DNA of 6,328 nucleotides from Verrucomicrobiaceae bacterium. GTDB taxonomy: Bacteria > Verrucomicrobiota > Verrucomicrobiia > Verrucomicrobiales > Verrucomicrobiaceae. Positions 1 to 4,599 of this stretch are shown here, in pieces. The first letter of the stretch is position 1. Every line of letters begins with the position of its first letter. The stretch lies in the NCBI GenBank assembly GCA_021151605.1, contig JAGKWZ010000325.1:1-6328 (forward strand), written 5' to 3'. The notes under the pieces were generated by a model. That model saw only the letters and a list, made by a program, of their open reading frames with translations. It searched no databases and was not told the DNA's origin. The position numbers and the translations under genes are program-made.

Positions 1-255
1 GTCATCGCCACGCTCGCGCAGGCCGGAGTCGAGTGCGGCCAGGGCGCGTTCACGCCATTGCTCCAGCCGGTATATCTCGACCCCCAACTCGCGGGAGAGC
101 GCATCGACGGATTCGCCGCGCAACAGGCGCAGCACGACTTCCTTCTTGCGATTGGCGGACCAGCGCTTGGTCGCCGCGCCGGGCTCGCTTCCAGTCGCGC
201 TACGCGCTCCTTCCACCAAGCCCGGCGCAACTACTTTCTTCTTTCCTTCAGACAT
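1..255 (-). CDS. Transposase N-terminal part, IS3-like OrfA type (partial)
   Basis: The reading frame is open from an ATG at 255-253 to the window edge, giving 85 residues and no stop, so the gene continues off the left end. The N-terminus is basic and low in complexity. From about residue 30 it reads KRWSANRKKEVVLRLLRGES, then DALSRELGVEIYRLEQWRER. This is the helix-turn-helix pattern (W-S-x-x-R-K-x-E-V-V-L-R-L-L-R-G-E, then S-R-E-L-G-V, then L-x-x-W) of the small DNA-binding first ORF of IS3-like elements. In that family a second ORF with the DDE integrase core follows and is reached by frameshifting; here it would lie outside the window. A purine-rich AGGGG about 7 bases upstream of the ATG is a fair ribosome binding site. 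The family assignment rests on remembered sequence patterns, so the exact IS name is not given. Confidence 0.8.
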   Translation of the reverse strand, partial: MSEGKKKVVAPGLVEGARSATGSEPGAATKRWSANRKKEVVLRLLRGESVDALSRELGVEIYRLEQWRERALAALDSGLRERGDD

Positions 256-305
256 GAAAATCCCCTTTCTTCGGACAACGACCATTTACCCCAAAATCGT
301 GTCCA
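1..305 (-). mobile_element. Left end of an IS3-like insertion sequence (partial)
   Basis: This interval covers the transposase start plus about 50 bases of non-coding end sequence. Read inward on the minus strand, the proposed terminus is TGGACACGATTTTGGGG, starting at 305. It begins with TG, as IS3-family ends usually do. The boundary is inferred because sequence readable as TrfA-like protein resumes within about 20 bases. The other terminus and the target duplication lie outside the window, so the exact end could shift by some bases. The motif CGTGTCCAA occurs both at 298-306 and 332-340, which adds a little uncertainty to the junction. Confidence 0.6.
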
Positions 306-716
306 AAAAAACCGGGGCCGGAGCACAAGTTCGTGTCCAAGCGCTTGGGCAGTCTGGAGTCCCTGTCGATGATCAAGCGTTATCGGATGGTAGGGCGTGG
401 GTCGCGCGGGGCGCGTTGTGAGGTTGAAATTGATGGGGAAATGGTCTATCTCTTCGCCGGGCATCACTATACCCAAGTGGTGTGGACCAAGTACCGTAAG
501 CTGTCGCCTGTTTCCCGGCGGCTTTATGATTACCTCGCATCACATAAAGAGCCTTACCCGCTGGCGCTGGATACATTCAACCGGATGTGTGCTTCGTTGT
601 GCAATCGCCCGAAGAAGTGGGCTGAAATGGTTCGGGAGTCTTGTGAGGAGCTGAAACAGGCCGGGCTGGTGGATGCGGCCTGGGTGCATGAAGGGATGAT
701 TCGTGCCCAGCGTTAG
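306..716 (+). pseudogene. trfA: trfA-like plasmid replication initiator, 5' part lost to IS insertion
   Basis: The frame that ends at 714-716 encodes the C-terminal part of a TrfA-type initiator, the protein that binds iterons and opens the plasmid origin. Recognisable blocks in order are KRLGSLESLSMIKRYRM, the FAGHHYTQVVW strand, YRKLSPVSRRLYDYLASH, KEPYPLALDTFNRMC, then RPKKWAEMVRESCEELKQ and AGLVDAAWVHEG. They line up with the last ~125 residues of IncP TrfA as I remember it (LES, LFAGDHYT, YRKLSP, YFSSHREPYPL, KKWREQVGEACEEL, GLVEHAWV). The family is several hundred residues long (about 280-380), so half or more is missing, including the first winged-helix domain. The frame is open back to a TGA at 255-257 inside the IS. 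The first start codons in frame are a GTG at 333 and an ATG at 369, neither with a convincing ribosome binding site. A short product holding only the second winged-helix domain is conceivable but would not be a full initiator. Confidence 0.82.
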
Positions 717-823
717 AGTGAAGGGTTGTCAGAACTTTGACTTAACAAGCAAGAACGTTTTTCTTCTACCTTATCCTGGATAGATTGCCAATCATTCCGG
801 ATACCTGACCGCCCCTGCATGTT

Positions 824-853
824 TCACCTCACCTCACCTCACCTCACCTCACC
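824..853. repeat. Six perfect tandem TCACC units
   Basis: Six uninterrupted 5-bp units (TCACC) run from 824 to 853 and are followed by CGCCGAC. The run is strongly strand-asymmetric, with no G on the plus strand. It sits about 110 bases past the stop of the trfA remnant. Short direct repeats of this kind occur in plasmid origins but also arise by slippage, and the sequence alone does not decide between these. Confidence 0.85.
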
Positions 854-890
854 CGCCGACGTCGCCGTTGTGATAACGAACGTCCACAGA

Positions 891-918
891 AAAGCCACCG
901 ATGCCGATAGGCGGCTTT
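891..918. other. Hairpin with AAAGCC/GGCTTT arms
   Basis: The arms AAAGCCACC (891-899) and GGCGGCTTT (910-918) pair over nine positions with one A-C mismatch, around a 10-base loop. The right arm ends in only three T, followed by GC, so this is a poor intrinsic terminator. It may be a weak terminator for the trfA transcript or an origin-associated structure. Confidence 0.4.
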
Positions 919-993
919 GCTTATCTCATTGTGCAGGCACCGCACTGAGGGTGACGGGAATACGTTTTGGGAAAGAGAAGGTACATTCCCAGT

Positions 994-1087
994 CATAGGG
1001 GGGGATAATCGCCCCCCACCTGGAGGGCACATATGCCGCGCACTGGGGGGAGCAAGCACAACCCACCTGGGGGGATTGTTGCCTCAC
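994..1087. repeat. Iteron-like array, four G-rich units at 23-24 bp spacing
   Basis: Units begin at 994 (CATAGGGGGGGATAATC), 1017 (CACCTGGAGGGCAC), 1041 (CACTGGGGGGAGC) and 1064 (CACCTGGGGGGATTG). The steps are 23, 24 and 23 bp, close to two helical turns. The 1017 and 1064 units also share a TGCC tail 16-17 bases after their start. From memory, the RK2 iterons bound by TrfA contain a similar CACTTGAGGGGC core and are spaced about 22 bp, which fits the adjacent trfA remnant. The units are imperfect. The G7 (998-1004) and C6 (1012-1017) runs also form a 6-bp stem over the first unit boundary. Calling these true iterons is inference. Confidence 0.5.
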
Positions 1088-1202
1088 AAAGCATAGAGTA
1101 TGAGCAAGGCATACCCAGTAACGCAGACGCATGGGTTAGCACACCAACATATACCCATAGGGTGGCGGGTGCGCGGGCCTCCCACTCCAGTCTGTCAAAG
1201 CA

Positions 1203-1231
1203 TTGTGACACCGGTCGTCAGATCTCATAAT
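1203..1231 (+). promoter_or_regulatory. Sigma-70-type promoter for the wHTH gene, with overlapping palindrome
   Basis: A -35-like TTGTGA (1203-1208) and a -10-like CATAAT (1226-1231) are separated by 17 bases, the optimal spacing. The expected transcript start is near 1238, leaving a leader of about 25 bases. The -10 lies inside the palindrome CTCAT-A-ATGAG (1224-1234). A repressor bound there would block the promoter, and autoregulation by the downstream winged-helix protein is an obvious but untested possibility. Confidence 0.5.
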
Positions 1232-1262
1232 GAGTAGGACAAATCAATGACGGAGGTGCTTG

Positions 1263-1754
1263 ATGAGCACGCCCACGGTTAAGAAAGCCACTGCGTCAGA
1301 TCGACTTCATGAAAATGAGCGCAAGTGGGGTAAAGCCTTAATAGACGCTGGCTGGACAGCTATTCCGAACATCATCCTCAAAAGGCAGATGCAACTAGGC
1401 TTGGATCCTCTGGATTTGAACATTATTCTGCACTTGATGTCGTACTGGTGGAAGGCGGGTGAGTTGCCGTACCCGAGCAAGAAGACGCTCGCCAAGCTGA
1501 TGAGTGTCGATGAGTCCACGATCCGTCGCCGGATTGCAAAACTGGAAGCTGGTGGGCTGATCAAAAGAATCATCCGCCCTGTCGAGGGTGATCGCCACAA
1601 GCCGAATTTATACGATTTCAGCGGCTTGATTAAAGAAGTCACCCCTTTTGCAGAAGAGGAGTTGCGAGAAATAGAGGTTGCCAAGCAGCAAAAAGCGGCA
1701 CGGCAGAGCCGGATGCGCCCGAAAAAACCGGCACTGACGGTGGTTGAAAAATGA
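1263..1754 (+). CDS. Winged-helix-turn-helix DNA-binding protein, plasmid/mobile-element type
   Basis: This 163-residue cytoplasmic protein is probably a DNA-binding regulator or accessory replication factor. The core at residues 69-105 reads PYPSKKTLAKLMSVDESTIR and then RRIAKLEAGGLIKRIIR. This is a classic winged helix: a helix pair with S-x-x-T-L-A-x-x-M, a recognition helix D-E-S-T-I-R-R-R-I-A-x-L, then the G-G-L-I wing entry. It matches the HTH_36 style of domain found in plasmid and phage proteins. Residues 20-66 (KWGKALIDAGWTAIPNIILK and the Trp-rich MSYWWK) form a conserved-looking helical lead-in. The C-terminus (135-163) is basic and probably flexible. I chose the ATG at 1263 because GGAGG at 1252-1256 sits 6 bases before it; the TTG at 1260 would be too close. 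The next gene overlaps its stop by 4 bases, so the two are probably coupled in translation. The fold is fairly sure, the biological role is not. Confidence 0.8.
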   Translation: MSTPTVKKATASDRLHENERKWGKALIDAGWTAIPNIILKRQMQLGLDPLDLNIILHLMSYWWKAGELPYPSKKTLAKLMSVDESTIRRRIAKLEAGGLIKRIIRPVEGDRHKPNLYDFSGLIKEVTPFAEEELREIEVAKQQKAARQSRMRPKKPALTVVEK

Positions 1755-2281
1755 AATGGCGAGCTTTTACGCTTGGAGAGACGACCTATGACTTAAGCCA
1801 TCTCCACGATCAGGCCCTCGCATTTACCCAACCAGCGAAGGGTGACAATTCGGAAATCGTCTATGACGTGGCGGTCGAGTTTGGTCTCCACTGTTTTACA
1901 CGAGGTCTGGAGAGTGGTGAGACTCTGGATCCCAAGGTCAGTTACTGCGATTCTAGGGAGTGCCGACACTTTGATGTTCATCGCTACGAATTATCGATGT
2001 TGCTGCCCGGCATTGTCGCGGACCTGCATCGCAGGCAGTGTTTTCACTCGGGGAAGGGGAACTTTTTCCTGGTGGAGCTGGTAGGCCCGACTGGTGCTGT
2101 CCAGCAGTACGAAATCTACTTTACTGTTTCGAGAGCCGGGGGTGGGAAAGGGGCGCTGAAATTGTTCGTGCAGAGTGCATATGTCAGGACGCGCGGCAAT
2201 CAGCCACAGCGTAAGCCCATTGGATTTTGCATCCTATTGCACAACATCAAGAACAACAAACCCATTCGGATGCCAAAATAA
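1751..2281 (+). CDS. Unrecognised 176-residue protein, coupled to the wHTH gene
   Basis: The start ATG at 1751 overlaps the stop of the winged-helix gene in ATGA, which argues that this is a real second gene of the same unit. I do not recognise a family with confidence. It has no signal peptide and no membrane segment. The N-terminus (MKWRAFTLGETTYDLSHLHD) looks like a short beta-rich lead. The middle has a Cys/His cluster with C48, C66, C71, H73, H77, C97 and H98 around the stretch YCDSRECRHFDVHRYELSML. Some of these could bind metal or simply fill the core. A glycine-rich turn (residues 130-134) precedes the strand ALKLFVQSAYVRTR. The C-terminus is basic. The gene ends exactly at a strong terminator. 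Alternatives include a toxin, antitoxin or nuclease-like accessory protein of a mobile element; nothing visible selects among these. Confidence 0.75.
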   Translation: MKWRAFTLGETTYDLSHLHDQALAFTQPAKGDNSEIVYDVAVEFGLHCFTRGLESGETLDPKVSYCDSRECRHFDVHRYELSMLLPGIVADLHRRQCFHSGKGNFFLVELVGPTGAVQQYEIYFTVSRAGGGKGALKLFVQSAYVRTRGNQPQRKPIGFCILLHNIKNNKPIRMPK

Positions 2282-2306
2282 AAAGCCCCTTAAAAGGGGC
2301 TTTTTT
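2281..2306. terminator. Strong intrinsic terminator, bidirectional
   Basis: AAAAGCCCC (2281-2289), a TTAAAA loop, then GGGGC and six T (2301-2306) make a textbook rho-independent terminator for the two-gene unit ending at 2281. The minus strand reads the same stem followed by TTTTTATTTT, so it can also stop transcription coming leftward from ppk2. Confidence 0.93.
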
Positions 2307-2417
2307 AAATCGGGCCTCTTGGATATCCCCACACTTGGGTGGAGACCGGATCACTCCGGCGGGATGGGCGCACAGCTTTCGCTGTTCCGTTCATACGTCC
2401 ACGTGAGCATTCTAGCA

Positions 2418-2433
2418 ATTTATGGCCATAAAT
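2418..2433. repeat. Perfect 16-bp palindrome in the convergent spacer
   Basis: ATTTATGG followed by CCATAAAT is a perfect two-fold palindrome with no spacer, lying 23 bases past the stop of ppk2 (minus strand) and about 110 bases from the shared terminator. It has no T tract and a stem with no real loop, so it is more like a protein-binding site than a terminator. The rest of 2307-2456 holds only short CCGG and CAGC/GCTG inverted repeats. Confidence 0.55.
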
Positions 2434-2456
2434 GCCAGTAGCTGTCGGATGTGTGG

Positions 2457-3236
2457 TCAATCAGCCAACCATTTACGTCGTGATGCACTGTAAGGAAACA
2501 CGACTCCAGCATCCGGGATGAGCAGGTGCTCTCCCTTATCCGGGCATTCAATTCGTCCTGCAAGATCCCGAATTACATTGAGTCTGGCTTGTTTCTTATT
2601 ATCAGCTTTCACTATTATCCAAGGAGCCGCTTTATGATGAGTCTGCTTTAGCATGGCATCGCGCGCAACTGAATACTTGTGCCAATGGTGAAGGGCTTCC
2701 TCATCGATGGGGCTGACCTTCCATTGAGTCAGCGGATCCGTTCTGCGAGCTTCCAGCCGCCGTTCCTGTTCTGGGCGACTGATATCAAGGTAGTACTTGT
2801 AAAGCTGGATACCAGCATCAACTAGCATGCGTTCGAAGGGGACCACGGCGCGCATGAAGCTGTCGTACTCTGCTTCAGTGCAATAGCCCATCACACGCTC
2901 CACGCCAGCACGGTTATACCAACTGCGGTTGAACAGCACGAACTCGCCAGCGGCAGGAAGGTGGGGCGAATAGCGCTGAAAATACCATTGTCGTTGCTCC
3001 CTCTCGGAGGGTTTTGACAAGGCAACCACCCGGGTCTCCCGAGGGCTTAGGTGTTCTACAATCCGTTTGATCGTACCATCTTTGCCAGATGCATCGCGGC
3101 CTTCAAAGATGACCAGAACGCGATGTCCGTGTTTGATAATGTGCCGATGAACATTGACCAGGGCGATCTGGAGTTGGCGTAATTCCTTGGCATAGTCCTT
3201 TTTGAGAGCAGCTTTGCCGCTTTTGTCCTGAGTCAT
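2457..3236 (-). CDS. ppk2: Polyphosphate kinase 2 (PPK2 family)
   Basis: PPK2 enzymes transfer phosphate between inorganic polyphosphate and nucleotides in the cytoplasm, usually making ATP or GTP from polyphosphate. The protein is 259 residues, within the one-domain range of the family. The Walker A loop is GRDASGKDG at residues 46-54, preceded by the strand VLVIFE. The Walker B region is LFNRSWYNRAGVERVMG (101-117). The lid is EARRTDPLTQWKVSPID (162-178). HKYSVARDAML (186-196) and APWIIVKADNKKQAR (204-218) are further family blocks. No key residue appears lost. The ATG at 3236 has GGAG about 6 bases upstream. Donor/acceptor preference (class I, II or III) cannot be read securely from the sequence. 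The gene lies 74 bases downstream of the small Met/His-rich gene on the same strand and may be co-transcribed. A perfect hairpin sits in the gap between them. Confidence 0.95.
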   Translation of the reverse strand: MTQDKSGKAALKKDYAKELRQLQIALVNVHRHIIKHGHRVLVIFEGRDASGKDGTIKRIVEHLSPRETRVVALSKPSEREQRQWYFQRYSPHLPAAGEFVLFNRSWYNRAGVERVMGYCTEAEYDSFMRAVVPFERMLVDAGIQLYKYYLDISRPEQERRLEARRTDPLTQWKVSPIDEEALHHWHKYSVARDAMLKQTHHKAAPWIIVKADNKKQARLNVIRDLAGRIECPDKGEHLLIPDAGVVFPYSASRRKWLAD

Positions 3237-3256
3237 GACTACTCCGTGCCATCTGT

Positions 3257-3286
3257 CCTATCTGGTTGGGATTGCAACCAGATAGG
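3257..3286 (-). promoter_or_regulatory. Perfect 12-bp stem-loop in the ppk2 leader
   Basis: CCTATCTGGTTG (3257-3268) and CAACCAGATAGG (3275-3286) pair without mismatch around a 6-base loop. On the minus strand the structure ends 20 bases before the ppk2 ATG and just upstream of its ribosome binding site. Neither strand has a T run after the stem, so it is not a standard intrinsic terminator. It may act as an mRNA-stability or processing element, a translation control element, or a protein operator. Confidence 0.65.
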
Positions 3287-3310
3287 AAAATGCTCTGGAA
3301 CATCGGGGTT

Positions 3311-3559
3311 TTATTTTTTGCCACTCGCATCCGGCGTTGCCGGTGCATCGCTGGCCGGTGTTTCGTTGCTGTGATGGACGGGGATTTTTTTATCTTTCAT
3401 CCCGCGCATGCCTTTGGCGTCGGCCGGCGAGTGGTCCATCATCATGTGGGCATCACCTTGCTCTTTCGGAAGAGGAGCCTCTTCAGCAACACCCGACAAA
3501 GGGAATATCGCTACGAGAAGTGTTGTAGAAAGCATGGTTTTCTTAAGCAGTGAGAGCAT
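3311..3559 (-). CDS. Small exported Met/His-rich peptide, putative periplasmic metal binder
   Basis: The ATG at 3559 is chosen because AGGAGG stands 6 bases upstream; the frame stays open to 3643, but that extension is basic and would bury the signal peptide. The 82-residue product begins with a clear Sec signal: LLKK, a hydrophobic core TTLLVAIFPLSGVA, and a likely cut after A25 (G-V-A|E-E). The mature ~57 residues hold five Met (39-41, 51, 54) and four His (38, 43, 62, 63), no Cys, and a Pro/Ala/Asp-rich disordered tail ending GKK. The DAHMMMDH and VHHS clusters are the kind of soft ligands used for Cu(I) or Ag(I). Binding is inferred from this composition and from the divergent Cus-type efflux operon. 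I do not recognise a named family. Confidence 0.75.
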   Translation of the reverse strand: MLSLLKKTMLSTTLLVAIFPLSGVAEEAPLPKEQGDAHMMMDHSPADAKGMRGMKDKKIPVHHSNETPASDAPATPDASGKK

Positions 3560-3872
3560 GGCTCGCCTCCTGTTTTGATTGGAAACTGGAATTACCGTAC
3601 GTGCTGTTGTCCGCATGGCTCGAGTCTGGACCATCGACTGCATGAGGGCAAGACGGCCTAATGTCGGTCAATCACAGCGACGGCAGTTATCTGGACAATA
3701 TCCCCCCAATGGGAAAGTCCGGTATTGCATGGCATAACACGCCGCCAGCGCTCGATTCAGGTCGCCCAACCGCCGATAAAGCGAAAGAGGTATTGAGCCG
3801 TCGCCAGCTTTTCATGCCACTAAACGTCAAGGGCAACCTGCCTACCGTGCGATGCTTGCTTGCCTGCACTGA

Positions 3873-3943
3873 TTTGCATCAAAATGGGGCTTGATATCGG
3901 GATTTTCCCCATTTTGCACCAAAATAGACGGAAATTTTTGGTG
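3873..3943. repeat. Nested direct and inverted repeats, candidate operator cluster
   Basis: A 15-base unit occurs twice in direct orientation, TTTGCATCAAAATGG (3873-3887) and TTTGCACCAAAATAG (3913-3927), 40 bp apart with two mismatches. Overlapping this, CAAAATGGGG (3880-3889) and CCCCATTTTG (3907-3916) form a perfect 10-bp inverted repeat. CACCAAAA (3917-3924) and TTTTGGTG (3936-3943) form a perfect 8-bp one. Such nesting suggests a binding site for a dimeric regulator or mutually exclusive RNA hairpins. The regulator is unknown. Confidence 0.65.
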
Positions 3944-4037
3944 GTGCAGGTACCCAGAAGGAAAGCGCAAGGAATGTGCCACCAGCCTGTCCTGAGCCAT
4001 CATCATGTCTGCGCAATGACAAGAAGATGGCCTTGAA

Positions 4038-4053
4038 ATTACATTTTTGTCAT
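4038..4053 (+). promoter_or_regulatory. CusR/CopR-like response-regulator box
   Basis: ATTACA-TTTT-TGTCAT is an imperfect inverted repeat (5 of 6 positions) that resembles the TGACA/TGTCA half-sites used by copper-responsive two-component regulators of the CusR/CopR type. A further half-site, ATGACA (4016-4021), lies 22 bp upstream, two helical turns away. The centre is about 57 bases before the expected transcript start, close to where CusR binds at its own promoter as I remember it. No such regulator gene is in the window. Confidence 0.5.
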
Positions 4054-4067
4054 CTGATGGCATGTGT

Positions 4068-4096
4068 CTTTGGGATGTTTCGATCCCCTTTATACT
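4068..4096 (+). promoter_or_regulatory. Promoter of the efflux operon
   Basis: TATACT (4091-4096) is a good -10 element. At 17-base spacing the -35 position reads CTTTGG (4068-4073), which is poor and typical of a promoter that needs an activator. The spacer carries GGGAT/ATCCC arms (4072-4076 and 4083-4087). The leader from about 4103 to the ATG at 4180 would be about 77 bases. Confidence 0.5.
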
Positions 4097-4179
4097 CCAC
4101 ACAAGCCATGTGCCTTTGCCGGTATTGGACAAGGGGCGCAGGGCGATCCTGTGTATCCTTTTTACGGATGGAGTTCATC

Positions 4180-4578
4180 ATGAAGACTCAAACGCTGCGT
4201 ACGTCCCTGTCTCGTCGGTCATTCGCCTTTGCCCTGGCGGCCCTGTTGGGTGGATTGACCATAACCGCCCCCCTGCCGGCCTTCGCGGATGGTCCCGGGA
4301 TTTATCACAAATGGATCATGCGCGGCCAGATCCTGTCCCTGGACGGCAATACCGGCCTGATCTGTGTTGGCAAGCGTGATAACGCGGAGGTCGGCCAAGT
4401 GTTGGAGGTGATCCGTCAGGTGCCGGTAACCACAGGTGGCCCACGTCGCAGCGGATTCCAGCCGGTGAATGTTGGTCAGGTGCGCATCGTCAAGATCACC
4501 AATGACCATTACTCCGAGATCGAGGTGGTGAAGGGTGATCTGAAGGTGAATGATACGGTTGAGCTGGAACGCAAATAA
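4180..4578 (+). CDS. Small exported protein of the efflux operon, FlgT C-terminal-like domain
   Basis: The product is 132 residues with a signal peptide (1-36, likely cut at AFA|DG), so it acts in the periplasm or at the outer membrane. The signal has SRRSFAFALA, close to the twin-arginine pattern S-R-R-x-F, so Tat export is possible, although the core would also suit Sec. The mature part runs IMRGQILSLDGNTGLICVGK, then RDNAEVGQVLEVIRQ, NVGQVRIVKITNDHYSEIEV and VKGDLKVNDTVELERK. The order G-x-I/V-x-x-x-D-G, then G-K-R-D-x-A-x-V-G, then V-G-x-V-x-I, then a final N-D-T-V resembles the small beta-barrel domain at the FlgT C-terminus. Proteins of this look occur next to heavy-metal RND genes. The ATG at 4180 is preferred over 4168 because GGAG lies 6 bases before it. 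It stands 21 bases before the outer-membrane factor gene in the same operon. The function is unknown. Confidence 0.8.
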   Translation: MKTQTLRTSLSRRSFAFALAALLGGLTITAPLPAFADGPGIYHKWIMRGQILSLDGNTGLICVGKRDNAEVGQVLEVIRQVPVTTGGPRRSGFQPVNVGQVRIVKITNDHYSEIEVVKGDLKVNDTVELERK

Positions 4579-4599
4579 CCAACCCTCGCGGGAGGCCCC

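Larger units (their letters stand above)
717..1262. other. Gene-free, origin-like spacer
   Basis: No convincing coding sequence lies in these ~545 bases on either strand; the open frames lack ribosome binding sites and recognisable protein patterns. The stretch is structured instead. It holds an imperfect TATCC/GGATA inverted repeat (772-802), six tandem TCACC units, a hairpin with AAAGCC/GGCTTT arms, a block of regularly spaced G-rich repeats and a promoter for the next gene. Lying directly after a trfA-like gene, it could be the remains of a plasmid origin of replication. That role is inferred from context. Confidence 0.5.
3560..4179. other. Divergent regulatory spacer between the two metal-related units
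   Basis: These 620 bases separate the leftward peptide/ppk2 unit from the rightward efflux operon. Open frames inside it (for example 3661-3894 plus) have no ribosome binding site and no recognisable protein pattern. The left 300 bases show nothing I can interpret. The right half holds a cluster of repeats (3873-3943), a CusR/CopR-like box (4038-4053) and a -10 element (4091-4096). Its length is large for a simple promoter region, so a small RNA or degraded gene cannot be excluded. Confidence 0.6.

Noticed and set aside
868..888. DnaA boxes in the origin-like spacer
   Set aside because: Only partial matches were seen (TTGTGATAA and GTCCACA), too weak to annotate.
1260..1262. TTG start one codon before the winged-helix ATG
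   Set aside because: GGAGG would be only 3 bases away; the ATG at 1263 has optimal spacing.
3257..3286. Intrinsic terminator between the peptide gene and ppk2
   Set aside because: The stem is strong but neither strand has a T run after it.
3560..3643. N-terminal extension of the Met/His-rich peptide to an upstream start
   Set aside because: The internal ATG at 3559 has a near-perfect AGGAGG at 6 bases and starts a normal signal peptide; the extension would place 28 basic residues before it.
3715..3745. Sigma-54 promoter suggested by TGGCA near 3730
   Set aside because: The matching TTGC-type -12 element is not present at the required spacing.
3661..3894. A 77-residue open frame on the plus strand in the divergent spacer
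   Set aside because: It has no ribosome binding site, no recognisable domain, and overlaps the nested repeats at its end.
3976..4179. Longer start for the first efflux-operon protein
   Set aside because: The extension would run across the response-regulator box and the -10 element, and the ATG at 4180 has both a ribosome binding site and a signal peptide.
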